A DNA stretch of 64,000 bases from NCBI GenBank assembly GCA_963759125.1, contig CAVWXN010000005.1, positions 930,001 through 994,000 on the forward strand, given 5' to 3'. This DNA is from JABDQA01 sp963759125. Its GTDB lineage: Bacteria; Desulfobacterota; Desulfobulbia; Desulfobulbales; Desulfocapsaceae. Both the position numbers and the translations under genes were made by a program. Below are positions 16,412-24,900 of this stretch, one piece after another (positions within the stretch are counted from its first letter, which is position 1; the number at the start of each line of letters is the position of its first letter). The notes under the pieces were generated by a model. That model did not search any database. It had not been told where the DNA came from and was given only the letters and a program-made list of their open reading frames with translations.

Positions 16412-17017
16412 TCATTTTTTCTTCACACTGGTCTTCGGTGTGAGCAGAATTACCAGAGTCTTGGGTTTGAGGCGGACGTCTTCGATGCTCATGTTGATGA
16501 TCAGCTCCCTGGTACCGATGTCGGTGATGATCGGCTGCAGGTTATCGACTGCCACAGGGAATTCCTGATCGTTGAACAGGGCGGCAATAAGATCACCAAC
16601 CTCCTTGTTCTGCGTTCCCTGCTGGTCGCTACCGGAGACGGTGGGCCGCATGAACAGGGTCTGGCTGGCTTTGTCGAACCTCATGACCGCCTCGAGGCTA
16701 AAGTCGAGATTAACATTGCCGACATTGAGGCGAATCTGCTGGCCGCCGAAAGCGGTATTGAGCTGGACGTCTCGGCCGGTCATGGTTACCGCGGCCTGCA
16801 GCGAGCCGTCTTTGAAGGCCAGATTTTCCACCTTGTCTACGGAAATCACCCCGGCAAGAGCCTCCGATGGTTGATTGACGATAAACGGCAGACATTTCCG
16901 GACCACCTCGGCAACCACCGTATCCGGCAGGCTGAGCTGAATCGGCTGACTGAAGCTTAGAGCTGGGGGAATCATGCAGCCAAGCAGGAAGGCAGTGAAT
17001 AAAATGAGTTTTTTCAT
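16412..17017 (-). CDS. Exported protein of unknown function (DUF1439-like size), possible lipoprotein
   Basis: A 201-residue protein from ATG 17017 (MKKLILFTAFLLGCMIPPAL); a frame to 17059 is longer but lacks the signal peptide at its start. The N-terminus is a good signal sequence, and LLGC could be a lipobox, though cleavage after the following PALS by signal peptidase I is as likely. The rest is rich in beta strand: repeated alternation such as LQAAVTMTGRDVQLNTAFGG and QIRLNVGNVNLDFSLEAVMR. I see no catalytic motif. It resembles small lipid-binding-type periplasmic proteins only in general shape. No good ribosome binding site precedes the ATG. Function unknown. Confidence 0.75.
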   Translation of the reverse strand: MKKLILFTAFLLGCMIPPALSFSQPIQLSLPDTVVAEVVRKCLPFIVNQPSEALAGVISVDKVENLAFKDGSLQAAVTMTGRDVQLNTAFGGQQIRLNVGNVNLDFSLEAVMRFDKASQTLFMRPTVSGSDQQGTQNKEVGDLIAALFNDQEFPVAVDNLQPIITDIGTRELIINMSIEDVRLKPKTLVILLTPKTSVKKK

Positions 17018-17162
17018 AACGACAAATTGGCAGAGTGGGGTTAGGTTAATAACAATCATTTTGAGGACCGGTCAAGCTGGCTCATACGGTCGTCAGAATA
17101 GTATAACAAAGACGATATATCTAACAGTTTTTCTTACCAGTAGCCTGGAAAGATAAGAACCG

Positions 17163-18509
17163 ATGGCCAGACTTACCGTTTCAGCCGATTGTTATCTCGA
17201 ACAGATTGACAGAGATCTGGAAAAAACGCTGAAGGATCAGCTGACCATTGACAATCCAAAATATATCGCTGCCAGACGCTATGGCAGGTGGATCGGCAAG
17301 AAGCTGAAACCCAAGCTCTACTATTACGAGCAGGAACCGGGGGGGCTGCGGTTCCCGAGGGGATTTACCAACCGGGCCATCGGACTTTGCCAGGACTCGG
17401 GTGTCGAGCCGGAGATAGTGGACGAGCGTCGGCGACTTGCCGATCACCAATTCTCTTTTAAGGCAAAGCTGCGCCCCTACCAGGATGAGGCGGTGCAGAT
17501 GATTTGCTCGAGGTCCTTTGGGGTGCTTGAGGCTGGCACCGGCAGCGGCAAGACGGTGATGGCCCTGGCCGCTATCGCCAGAAGGAGACAGCCGACTATT
17601 GTCATCGTCCATACCAAGGAACTGCTCTATCAGTGGCGGGACCGCATCGAGGAGTTCATGGGGATTGAAGCGGGGCTGATCGGTGACTCCAAATTTGACA
17701 TCAAGCCGTTGACGGTGGCAATTGTCAACAGTGCCAGAAAGCTTACTGAGGAGCTTGCACCCCAGTTCGGTCACCTGATCGTCGATGAGTGCCACCGGGT
17801 ACCAGCAACCCTGTTCACCGATGTGGTATCGAATTTCGACAGCTATTTTTTACTTGGATTATCAGCCACTGCCTTTCGCAGTGACGAGGGGATGACAAAG
17901 CTGATTTATTATTTCATGGGAGATCGGATCCACTCCGTTGATCCCATGCAGCTCAAGGTATCCGGGGCGGTGCTGAAACCCAAGATCAGGCGCCGGAGCA
18001 CCGATTTCACCTACGGCTACCGGGGGGACTATCAGGCCCTGATAACCGCGCTTACCAAGCATGAAGGGCGCAATCGGCAGATTGCCGAGGATATTTTACA
18101 ATATGTGCGGACTGATCCGGATTCAACCGCCCTGGTGGTCTCCGACCGGGTCAGTCACTGCAATGTATTCGTCGAGCTGCTGCAGAAACACCAGGTTTCC
18201 GTTGCCCTGCTTACCGGACAGATTGCTCCGGAGCAGCGCAGCCAGATCGTCGCCGATGTGCAGAATGGTAAAGTGCAGGTGCTGGTGGCAACGCTTCAGC
18301 TCATCAGCGAAGGGTTCGACTGTTCAGGACTTGCCAGCCTCTTTCTGACCACCCCCATCACCTTTGAGGGGCGGCTGGTCCAGGTAATCGGCAGAATTCT
18401 TCGGCCCGCAGCAAACAAGGTTCCGGTGGTCTATGATTATGTCGATGATCAGGTGCCGGCCCTGCGCCGTTCCTCTGCAGCTCGCCAGAAAGTCCTGATG
18501 AAACTCTGA
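17163..18509 (+). CDS. Superfamily II DEAD/DEAH-type helicase, XPB-like
   Basis: A 448-residue helicase. An N-terminal region of about 100 residues with many basic and aromatic residues precedes the motor. RecA-like domain 1 has the Q-type entry LRPYQDEAVQMI, Walker A GTGSGKTVMAL, motif Ib VHTKELLYQW, DECHR (motif II) and GLSATAFRSDEGM (motif III). Domain 2 has TALVVSDRVSHC, QLISEGFDC and VQVIGRILRP (motif VI). This layout is that of small bacterial XPB/RAD25-like helicases seen in repair or defence settings. Neighbours do not point to one pathway. It lies 123 bases before typA, same strand. Confidence 0.9.
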   Translation: MARLTVSADCYLEQIDRDLEKTLKDQLTIDNPKYIAARRYGRWIGKKLKPKLYYYEQEPGGLRFPRGFTNRAIGLCQDSGVEPEIVDERRRLADHQFSFKAKLRPYQDEAVQMICSRSFGVLEAGTGSGKTVMALAAIARRRQPTIVIVHTKELLYQWRDRIEEFMGIEAGLIGDSKFDIKPLTVAIVNSARKLTEELAPQFGHLIVDECHRVPATLFTDVVSNFDSYFLLGLSATAFRSDEGMTKLIYYFMGDRIHSVDPMQLKVSGAVLKPKIRRRSTDFTYGYRGDYQALITALTKHEGRNRQIAEDILQYVRTDPDSTALVVSDRVSHCNVFVELLQKHQVSVALLTGQIAPEQRSQIVADVQNGKVQVLVATLQLISEGFDCSGLASLFLTTPITFEGRLVQVIGRILRPAANKVPVVYDYVDDQVPALRRSSAARQKVLMKL

Positions 18510-18632
18510 TCCGGCCGAAGCTGCGGAGCTTTACATCTCTTTCCACCTGGTGTATGGTGGCCCCCCTTTGTAACCGCTTAACGAAGACTTATAGTTTTTC
18601 TCATTGATGAGACGGCCATCGGCCAGATAGCT

Positions 18633-20423
18633 ATGCGACAGGAAGATATCAGAAATGTGGCGATCATCGCCCACGTTGACCACGGCAAAACCACCCTGAT
18701 TGACCAGCTTTTCCGTCATTCCGGAATGTTCAGGGATAATCAGGAAGTGGCCGAGAGGCTGATGGACTCGATGGATCTCGAGCGTGAAAGGGGCATTACC
18801 ATCACCGCCAAGAACGGCTCCTATCGTTATGGCGATGTCCATATCAACATCATCGATACGCCGGGACATGCTGATTTTGGTGGTCAGGTGGAACGGGTGT
18901 TGCGGATGGCGGACGGGGCTCTGCTTTTGGTAGATGCCCAGGAAGGTCCGATGCCGCAGACCTATTTTGTTCTCAAAAAAGCATTGGCCAATAATCTGCC
19001 GGTGATTGTCGTCATCAACAAGATCGACAAACCGGCGGCCCGCTGCGACTGGGTAGTCGACCAGGTCTTCGATCTGTTCGTCAAGCTCGAAGCACCCGAC
19101 GATATTCTCGATTTCCCAGTCCTCTACGCCTCCGCCAAAGAAGGCTATGCGGTTGCCGAACCAGACGAGCAGATAAGCGACGGCGGTTCCATGGAACTGG
19201 TATCGCAGATGATCGTCGACCATATTCCTCCGCCGTCCGGATCCAAAGATGCAGCACTGCAGATGCAGGTTGGCACGATCGACTATTCGCCCTACCTCGG
19301 CAGACTGGGCATCGGCAAGGTAGTCAATGGGACCATGGCCCTGAACCAGCCCATCGCGGTGGCCAGGAGGGACGGATCGATAAAGCCGGTGAGAATTTCA
19401 AAAATCTTCAGGTTCGAGCAGGATGGTAAAGTTGCGGTCGACTCTGCCTATACCGGCGAGATTGTTGCCGTCGCCGGTATGGACGATGTCACCGTCGGTG
19501 TCACTTTTACCGATCCGGACTCACCCCGGCCGCTGCCGCTGATCGATATCGATCCGCCCACCATATCCATGGACTTTATTCCCAACGATTCGCCCTTCGC
19601 CGGCCGCGAGGGCAAATATGTGACATCGCGGCATCTCAAGGAACGGCTGGATCGGGAAACGCTGGTAGACGTCGCCCTGCAAGTCGAACCGCTGGAGGAT
19701 AGGGTCGGTTTCAAGGTGTCGGGCAGGGGCGAACTGCACCTGTCGATTTTGATCGAGAAGATGCGGAGGGAAGGCTACGAACTCCAAGTGACCAGACCCC
19801 AGGTCATCATGCGCAGGGAAAACGACCAGCTTCTTGAACCTTTCGAAAAGCTGACCGTCGACGTTGATGAAACGGTGCAGGGCCCGGTCATAGAGAGGCT
19901 GGGCAAACTCAAGGGCCAGTTGGAAGAAATGAACCAGGCCCATGGAATGACCCGCATGGTCTTTACCATTCCGACTCGCGGCCTGCTGGGTTATCGGCCC
20001 CGGTTTATGACCGACACCAAGGGCATGGGTACCATGAACTACGTCTTCGAGGGCTATGGGCCGCATGCCGGAGAGATTTTCAACCGCATCAACGGGGTGC
20101 TCACGGTAAAACAGAATTGCACCTCGGTGGCCTACGCCTTGTTCCATCTGCAGGAACGTGGTACGCTTTTTATTGGACCGGGGGTCGATCTTTATTCCGG
20201 ACAGATCATCGGTGAGAACTGCCGGGCGGGGGATCTGGTGGTAAATCCGGCCAAAGGCAAGAAACTGACCAACGTCAGAGCTTCAGGTACGGACGACGCG
20301 GTGATCCTGACTCCCCCGACTGTCCTGACCCTCGAGGATTGTTTGTCATTCATCAACGATGATGAGTTGGTGGAAATCAGCCCCGCTTCGATCAGGCTTC
20401 GAAAACGAGGCGGTGCTAAGTAA
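18633..20423 (+). CDS. typA: Translational GTPase TypA/BipA
   Basis: A 596-residue ribosome-associated GTPase of the EF-G family that helps late 50S assembly at low temperature and stress adaptation. Motifs: HVDHGKTTLID (P-loop), GITITAK (switch I), DTPGHADF, NKIDKP, and SAKEGYA (G5). Domain II, the EF-G III/V-like domains and the BipA-specific C-terminal domain (LFIGPGVDLYSGQIIGENCR, LEDCLSFINDDELVEISPAS) are complete and length is normal. The Shine-Dalgarno is weak. A very small membrane reading frame follows after 15 bases. Confidence 0.97.
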   Translation: MRQEDIRNVAIIAHVDHGKTTLIDQLFRHSGMFRDNQEVAERLMDSMDLERERGITITAKNGSYRYGDVHINIIDTPGHADFGGQVERVLRMADGALLLVDAQEGPMPQTYFVLKKALANNLPVIVVINKIDKPAARCDWVVDQVFDLFVKLEAPDDILDFPVLYASAKEGYAVAEPDEQISDGGSMELVSQMIVDHIPPPSGSKDAALQMQVGTIDYSPYLGRLGIGKVVNGTMALNQPIAVARRDGSIKPVRISKIFRFEQDGKVAVDSAYTGEIVAVAGMDDVTVGVTFTDPDSPRPLPLIDIDPPTISMDFIPNDSPFAGREGKYVTSRHLKERLDRETLVDVALQVEPLEDRVGFKVSGRGELHLSILIEKMRREGYELQVTRPQVIMRRENDQLLEPFEKLTVDVDETVQGPVIERLGKLKGQLEEMNQAHGMTRMVFTIPTRGLLGYRPRFMTDTKGMGTMNYVFEGYGPHAGEIFNRINGVLTVKQNCTSVAYALFHLQERGTLFIGPGVDLYSGQIIGENCRAGDLVVNPAKGKKLTNVRASGTDDAVILTPPTVLTLEDCLSFINDDELVEISPASIRLRKRGGAK

Positions 20424-20438
20424 AATCTGGATAGCGAG

Positions 20439-20600
20439 ATGAAAACGATTGTAATCCTGGTGATCTCCGTACTGGCCGGTCTTAGCGTCTTTGCCTTGAT
20501 CGCCAAACGTTACGGGAGTGACTGTATTCCCTGACTGCTGCTCTATTCCTCCGTGGGCACGGGGGCTGTGGTATTCTGGGCGCTCAACACACTGCTTTAA
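20439..20600 (+). other. Small two-helix membrane frame with in-frame TGA
   Basis: From ATG 20439 a frame reads MKTIVILVISVLAGLSVFAL then IAKRYGSDCIP and meets TGA at 20532-20534. After the TGA the same frame continues LLLYSSVGTGAVVFWALNTL and ends in TAA at 20600, 54 codons in all. Both halves are transmembrane-like with opposite topology signals (KRYG between them), so the two parts look like one small protein. The TGA could be a mutated tryptophan TGG, a sequence error, or selenocysteine; the context C-I-P-TGA would make C-x-x-U. If TGA is a true stop, a 31-residue single-helix peptide remains. No homologue is recalled. See findings. Confidence 0.4.
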
Positions 20601-20926
20601 TCACAACCTTTTAAGTCCAATCCATCCTCTCGGGCAGTATTGCTCGCCACGGTGCCTGGCTGCTCCTCCGTCACCCGGTCTTCGATCAGGTCAAGAAAAT
20701 CCCTGCCGGTCTGCACGTTAAGATTGCCAGAATAAAGGTTCAGTTTCTCAGCAATTTTTCAGACGAAGATTCTGCCTGTTAAGTTATCGAAAACCTAAGC
20801 AATTCGATTGAAAAAGCTCGTATTGGAAAGGTTGGCCAATTAAGAAATTTACATTGATCTTGATCCTGTATCTTTTCGACAGGGTTTTCACCAGATGATA
20901 CCCAACCCTGCTATACTTTACCCAGT
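20601..20926. other. Gene-free spacer
   Basis: About 330 bases between the small membrane frame and the first MITE-like repeat. Base composition falls from the GC-rich typA side to AT-rich. I see no frame with coding character, no terminator with a clear T-run and no promoter I would defend. Confidence 0.5.
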
Positions 20927-21067
20927 GAGCCTTTTGCAAAACTAAGATTTTCGTTCAAAATCAAGGCATGCGAGAAATTTTACCACAGGCATATGATTGA
21001 TATTCCGAGGATAAAATTTCGAGCATAACGCAGAGTTTGGGCGAAAAGATCGTTTTGCAAATGGCTC
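20927..21067 (+). mobile_element. MITE-like repeat, copy 1
   Basis: A 141-base element with terminal inverted repeats: GAGCCTTTTGCAAAAC at the left and GTTTTGCAAATGGCTC at the right (15 of 16 complementary). CAGT flanks both ends, a possible 4-base target duplication. The copy at 37956-38097 is about 95% identical in the opposite orientation. No transposase is encoded, so it would be mobilised in trans. Small open frames inside have no coding character. Confidence 0.8.
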
Positions 21068-21317
21068 CAGTGTCAAAGAAATCACCAAGACACTGGGTTG
21101 GATACCTGACTGATCACACCCACTTTTATATGGTCTGCAATGGCATTGGTTATGGTTGCAGTTCCTGCACCCAATCCATGTACAATATTGTCTTGTGGTA
21201 TTGTTTTTTGACCAGATCGTAACTATTATTAAACTCCTTTCCATTCATTTTCACGCAAGTTGTATCCTAAGCTGTGGCTGCACAACGCCTCTGGAAGCTA
21301 CCTATATCAGAACTATC

Positions 21318-21512
21318 ATGAGAAATAATCAATCTGTTAAGAACATCTGGAGCATCACCGGGGATTCTGAGAAAAAACGTATTATGCAGCAGTTTATTCA
21401 GAAACACGGTGAACATTACACCCAGGAAGATCTCATCAAATATCTTGCCAAGAGATATAAGGTAACCTATTTCAATCCTTGGTTTGCCTCTGGTACACGA
21501 AAAGAACATTGA
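21318..21512 (+). CDS. Hypothetical 64-residue protein
   Basis: Open from ATG 21318: MRNNQSVKNIWSITGDSEKK, then IMQQFIQKHGEHYTQEDLIK and YLAKRYKVTYFNPWFASGTR. The residue mix (helix-forming, charged, aromatic C-terminus) looks protein-like, but there is no Shine-Dalgarno sequence and I know no family for it. On the other strand 21267-21605 is also open and begins with a hydrophobic helix (FWRIIAVALVLITALLLAHM), with more hydrophobic sequence upstream of its ATG that has lost a start. Only one of the two can be real, and neither is secure. It lies in the AT-rich island. Confidence 0.3.
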   Translation: MRNNQSVKNIWSITGDSEKKRIMQQFIQKHGEHYTQEDLIKYLAKRYKVTYFNPWFASGTRKEH

Positions 21513-22139
21513 GCGAGGTGTCATGTGGGCCAGCAGAAGGGCGGTAATTAGGACCAGTGCTACTGCTATGATTCTCCAGAATAATGTCTTGAAGCGGCAC
21601 ATCACAAGCTCAAAGACAACTAGTCCCGCAACATGGATGACAATAAATAGAATACCTTGGTGGATGTGAAGTTATTAATTGCCTAACGATATATGGAGAT
21701 AGTGACCTGCCATTAGATTAAAGTTCTTCCCGTACATGTCTGATTTCTGATCAAGTAGGCGCATGGCCCATATCAAACGGTAGATGCACGGGAATAAGAT
21801 AAATTTTCAAATATTCTTAAACAGTTAACATTGCCGCTAAAAGACTCCTGAATTGTATCGGAGGGTTTCATCTTAGCCTATCAAGAAGGTGAGGTCACCG
21901 ATTTCACCCACCAAATAAATCTTCAGTTCCCTGCTCAGTCCTTAAACTATAGTAATTTTAAATTTTTTTCTTGGTATCGCTTTTCAAACAACCTTCAGAT
22001 GCTTGTTTCTTCCGCTGCATCTGTGTAGAAGTATGTTGGTTACTAGACGCCCGGCAGGCTCCTGTTCCTCCCGTTGCCTTTCGGGTGCCAATCGGTCTTA
22101 TTACCGGAGAGCCGAACAGCCTAGGAAGCGTGGATAAAG
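21513..22139. other. Gene-free part of the accessory island
   Basis: About 630 bases with no convincing gene. The left two thirds are AT-rich; a short GC-richer segment from about 22040 leads into the sulfotransferase. Two overlapping open frames on opposite strands (about 21958-22149 and 21971-22285) have compositional oddities, no ribosome binding sites and no family resemblance. It may be a remnant of the event that brought in the sulfotransferase. Confidence 0.4.
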
Positions 22140-23201
22140 GTGAAGTCACTTATTCATTTCTTTATCGGGAGAATCAACAACCAGCGGGCCCACGGCTGGT
22201 GCTATGCGCGCCACCTCCCCCGTCTCCCCCTCACCCTTGCATTTTTTGCCGGCACTCGCAAGATCGGCGAAACGAGGGCGGATGAGCTCCGCCCGGACCT
22301 CAGGGACCGCGGCCTGCACCCTACCGGCGCCTGCGGCTTTTCCTATACGTTCCCCGAAAAGCTGGAGCCGGATACGTTCAACCGGCTGACCATTCGGCTC
22401 AAGGGCGTGGGCCTGCAGCTGGCGGCAGTCGACGCTGCCGATATCGTTCGTGTGGCCGAGCACCCGGTTCCCCGCATCTTCTTCATGCACATCCCCAAGA
22501 CTGCTGGGAGCACCTTCAATGCCCAAGCTTCACTTTTCTACCACGAATCGCGCGCGTTGACACACCTCGAAGCCGAGAGCGAAGAGGTACGGCTTGACCG
22601 CCTGAGGAACTCTTTCTTTGCCTCAGGTCATCTCGGTTGGCTGACCATTTCCGCATTTCCTGATCGTGAAGAAGTGGTATTCTACACCATCGTCCGGGAA
22701 CCGTTCAGCCACCTCCACTCCCACCTGAATTGGCTCAAGGGAATCGGCACAGACCCGAAAAGCGGTTTTTTCCTCGCGCATCCACCCGTGATCCGGGACC
22801 TTGCGCTCCGACTCAACCGCCGGGACCGGAGCACGAAGGAGATACTACGGGAGCTGGTCAGCTCATTGGACGGATTCGAGATCGATTTCTTTGACAACCT
22901 GCAAACCAGGTACTTTCTCGATTATCGACCCGATCGGGTGCAGGCCGACGATTGCCTTGCAGCAATAGAGAATTGCCGCCACTTCAAAAGAATCGGGCTC
23001 ACTGAATACTACGACGCCTTCCTGCGTTCTTTCTGTGAGGACAATGGATTTTCGTACCAGGCCAGAAAGAGGGCCTTCAACGAATCAAGTCTTGACCCGT
23101 TTTACGATCATCGGGCAGACGAGTTCAAAGAGATCGTCCTCCCTCTGGTGCAGACGGACCTACAACTCTACCGACACATCTGTAGGATCGCGCCACGGTA
23201 G
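22140..23201 (+). CDS. Sulfotransferase-family protein with N-terminal accessory module
   Basis: A 353-residue protein from GTG 22140, the first possible start after an in-frame TAG at 22122; AGGAAG is 11 bases upstream. Residues 110-350 are a sulfotransferase of the Golgi-type/Sulfotransfer_2 kind: the 5'-phosphosulfate loop is RIFFMHIPKTAGSTFN and the 3'-phosphate region is YTIVREPFSHLHSHLNWL. PAPS would be the donor and a glycan or other surface molecule the likely acceptor. The first 95 residues resemble a short beta module found ahead of glycan-modifying enzymes (GWCYARHLPRLPLTLAFFAG, DELRPDLRDRGLHPTGACGF). It stands alone in an AT-rich island, GC-richer than its flanks, consistent with horizontal gain as a surface-modification gene. 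Confidence 0.82.
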   Translation: MKSLIHFFIGRINNQRAHGWCYARHLPRLPLTLAFFAGTRKIGETRADELRPDLRDRGLHPTGACGFSYTFPEKLEPDTFNRLTIRLKGVGLQLAAVDAADIVRVAEHPVPRIFFMHIPKTAGSTFNAQASLFYHESRALTHLEAESEEVRLDRLRNSFFASGHLGWLTISAFPDREEVVFYTIVREPFSHLHSHLNWLKGIGTDPKSGFFLAHPPVIRDLALRLNRRDRSTKEILRELVSSLDGFEIDFFDNLQTRYFLDYRPDRVQADDCLAAIENCRHFKRIGLTEYYDAFLRSFCEDNGFSYQARKRAFNESSLDPFYDHRADEFKEIVLPLVQTDLQLYRHICRIAPR

Positions 23202-23417
23202 TCGCCTTCCCTACAGTTGAACACATCTGATGCCAAGCTAAAGAAGAGCTTGCCTGGGTCAGGTTTATATGTTTTTTGTCCATCTTTGGGCCTGAAAAAG
23301 CCAAGGCCACTGGCAAGGTAGAGAACAAGGCCGCTGTGTTTCAAGAAGTGAATGAAAATAGATGGGTGGGAAACTAAGTCCGACAATGAAGAGGCAAAAA
23401 TAACAGGACCGTTTGTT
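23202..23417. other. Gene-free spacer after the sulfotransferase
   Basis: About 215 bases without coding character between the sulfotransferase and a doubtful small membrane gene. No clear terminator is seen. Confidence 0.4.
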
Positions 23418-23642
23418 TCACAAATTTAACATTGTTTTGATTCGGGAGCCGTTCTTCCGCACTTCCTTGTTAAAGAAAATCATTGAGATCCAGAAAGCCC
23501 ACATCAAACATCCTATTCCGATGCGATGGATGATTACGTCATCTGAGGCGGTAAACATGTATATTGCCGAGGCTACCAAGAAAATGACGAGTAGGGGAGA
23601 TGAGCAGTGCAGCGAATCAGGCAAAGGCGACCAAATTTTCAT
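23418..23642 (-). CDS. Hypothetical small membrane protein
   Basis: A 74-residue frame from ATG 23642 with GGGAG eight bases upstream. It carries two hydrophobic segments, LLVIFLVASAIYMFTA and IGIGCLMWAFWISMIFF, and ends in a short basic tail (NKEVRKNGSRIK). The plus strand over the same bases is open too (23413-23685) but less protein-like. No family recognised; it lies in the AT-rich island. Confidence 0.35.
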   Translation of the reverse strand: MKIWSPLPDSLHCSSPLLVIFLVASAIYMFTASDDVIIHRIGIGCLMWAFWISMIFFNKEVRKNGSRIKTMLNL

Positions 23643-23800
23643 AACCTTACTCCCTATTTGGTTATTAGGGCAACGTTCGGGTTAAGTCTTATTATCTCAC
23701 TGGAATCTGACAAAGTCAAATGATAATGTAACAGCGTGGTACAAACTAAGACTACCTGGTATGAGCGGTCCTGGATTTGAGATACAGGATTAAGAGGGAT

Positions 23801-23826
23801 GGGGACACAATACGTATTGTGTCCCC
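23801..23826. repeat. Perfect 26-bp palindrome
   Basis: GGGGACACAATAC is followed at once by its exact reverse complement, so there is no loop. It lies in the gene-free 230 bases between the small membrane frame and the Nudix gene stop. Palindromes of this kind often occur as dispersed REP-like repeats handled by RAYT transposases. On the minus strand it could also act as the 3' hairpin of the Nudix operon, but no T-run follows. Only one copy is in the window. Confidence 0.7.
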
Positions 23827-23871
23827 TCTGGTTAAACCTATATAGCTTTGTTTAGAACGACAGGCTAACGC

Positions 23872-24291
23872 CTATTTGCAGGTTGCAAAATAATCGGCCA
23901 GGATTCTCGAGTGATCGAAGGCCAGTTCCGGCAAATCCTCTTTCGAGAATAATTCTGCGCGGGCGGCATCATCGGCACCCTTTGGCACCCCTTTTCCTCT
24001 GGCGATAAACACGGTAGATGCGGTGTGCATCCGGCTGTCCCGGTCCGGATCGGAATAGGTCTTGAACTGACGCAGGTCGCTGACGGCTATTCCCGTCTCC
24101 TCCTGCGCTTCCCGCACTGCCGCCTGTTCAAAAGATTCACCATAGTCTACAAAGCCGCCGGGAAGGGCCCAGCCGTGAGGGGGGTATTTTCGTTCGATGA
24201 GGACGATTCGATCCCCGATCTCGATGATGATATCCACCGTCGGCACCGGATTTCTCGGCTCGATAGCCTTATCACAGTGGGGGCATTTCAT
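23872..24291 (-). CDS. Nudix hydrolase with N-terminal zinc knuckle
   Basis: A 139-residue Nudix pyrophosphohydrolase. The Nudix box is complete: GGFVDYGESFEQAAVREA followed by QEETGI (G-x5-E-x7-R-E-x2-E-E-x-G), the Mg-binding loop-helix that cleaves nucleoside diphosphate-X compounds. The first residues MKCPHCDKAIEPRNPVPTVD include a single CxxC, as in ADP-ribose/NADH pyrophosphatase-like subfamilies. Substrate is not set by the sequence. It follows the HAD gene after 16 bases and is probably cotranscribed with it and the OB-fold gene. Confidence 0.9.
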   Translation of the reverse strand: MKCPHCDKAIEPRNPVPTVDIIIEIGDRIVLIERKYPPHGWALPGGFVDYGESFEQAAVREAQEETGIAVSDLRQFKTYSDPDRDSRMHTASTVFIARGKGVPKGADDAARAELFSKEDLPELAFDHSRILADYFATCK

Positions 24292-24307
24292 CTTAAAGAC
24301 TTAGTTC

Positions 24308-24895
24308 TTAGTTGATGTCAAGCAGGTCAATGATTTCTTGCCAATTACTGACAGTAGGCAGGTGGTGCCGATCCCGGTTCCATGGTTGGGCGAAAACCAT
24401 CGGTTTGAGCCCCGATTCAGCCAGCATTCGACAGGTGGTAAGCCGGTCATCGATGAAATAGACAATGTTCTGCTGCCGGATATAGCGTTCCTTATCGTCG
24501 TGGTTGCCGGAGGTGATGAGCTTGATGCGCTCGACCCCTTCTCCGCAGTGAAGCTGCAGCCAGTCGTGGACTGGGCCGATATCAGGTCTGGCGGTAATGA
24601 TCGTCACCGGGCCGTGGCTACCTATTTGCTTCAGCGATTCGATGGCACCATCGATGGGTTTGAGGTCGGTGCCGATGGAATCCTGCAGGATATCCTCGAA
24701 AATCTGTTCGATGGTGCGGCGCTCCATGTTCAGACATTGTTCGACCTGAAAACTGCTGATCTGTTCTAGCTGCAGATCACAATACCCATGATTGGTGCAG
24801 GCCAGTCTGATAAAGGCTTCACCAATGTCGGCGATGACCCCGTCGAAGTCGAAACCGATGAGCTCGGGTGCTATTTTCGAAGCCGGATTGGTCAT
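24308..24895 (-). CDS. HAD-family hydrolase (5'-nucleotidase-like)
   Basis: A 195-residue haloacid-dehalogenase-fold phosphatase. Motif I is GFDFDGVIAD (nucleophile and acid aspartates), motif II is VTIITARPD and the motif III/IV region is YFIDDRLTTCRMLAE. A short cap of about 50 residues follows motif I. The layout resembles 5'(3')-nucleotidase-like or NIF-type HAD proteins, so a nucleotide or sugar phosphate substrate is possible; nothing fixes it. It lies five bases downstream of the OB-fold gene and 16 bases upstream of the Nudix gene. Confidence 0.88.
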   Translation of the reverse strand: MTNPASKIAPELIGFDFDGVIADIGEAFIRLACTNHGYCDLQLEQISSFQVEQCLNMERRTIEQIFEDILQDSIGTDLKPIDGAIESLKQIGSHGPVTIITARPDIGPVHDWLQLHCGEGVERIKLITSGNHDDKERYIRQQNIVYFIDDRLTTCRMLAESGLKPMVFAQPWNRDRHHLPTVSNWQEIIDLLDIN

Positions 24896-24900
24896 GACTG

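Noticed and set aside
21971..22285. 104-residue frame before the sulfotransferase
   Set aside because: Overlaps the sulfotransferase start in another phase, has no ribosome binding site and a low-complexity proline-rich end.
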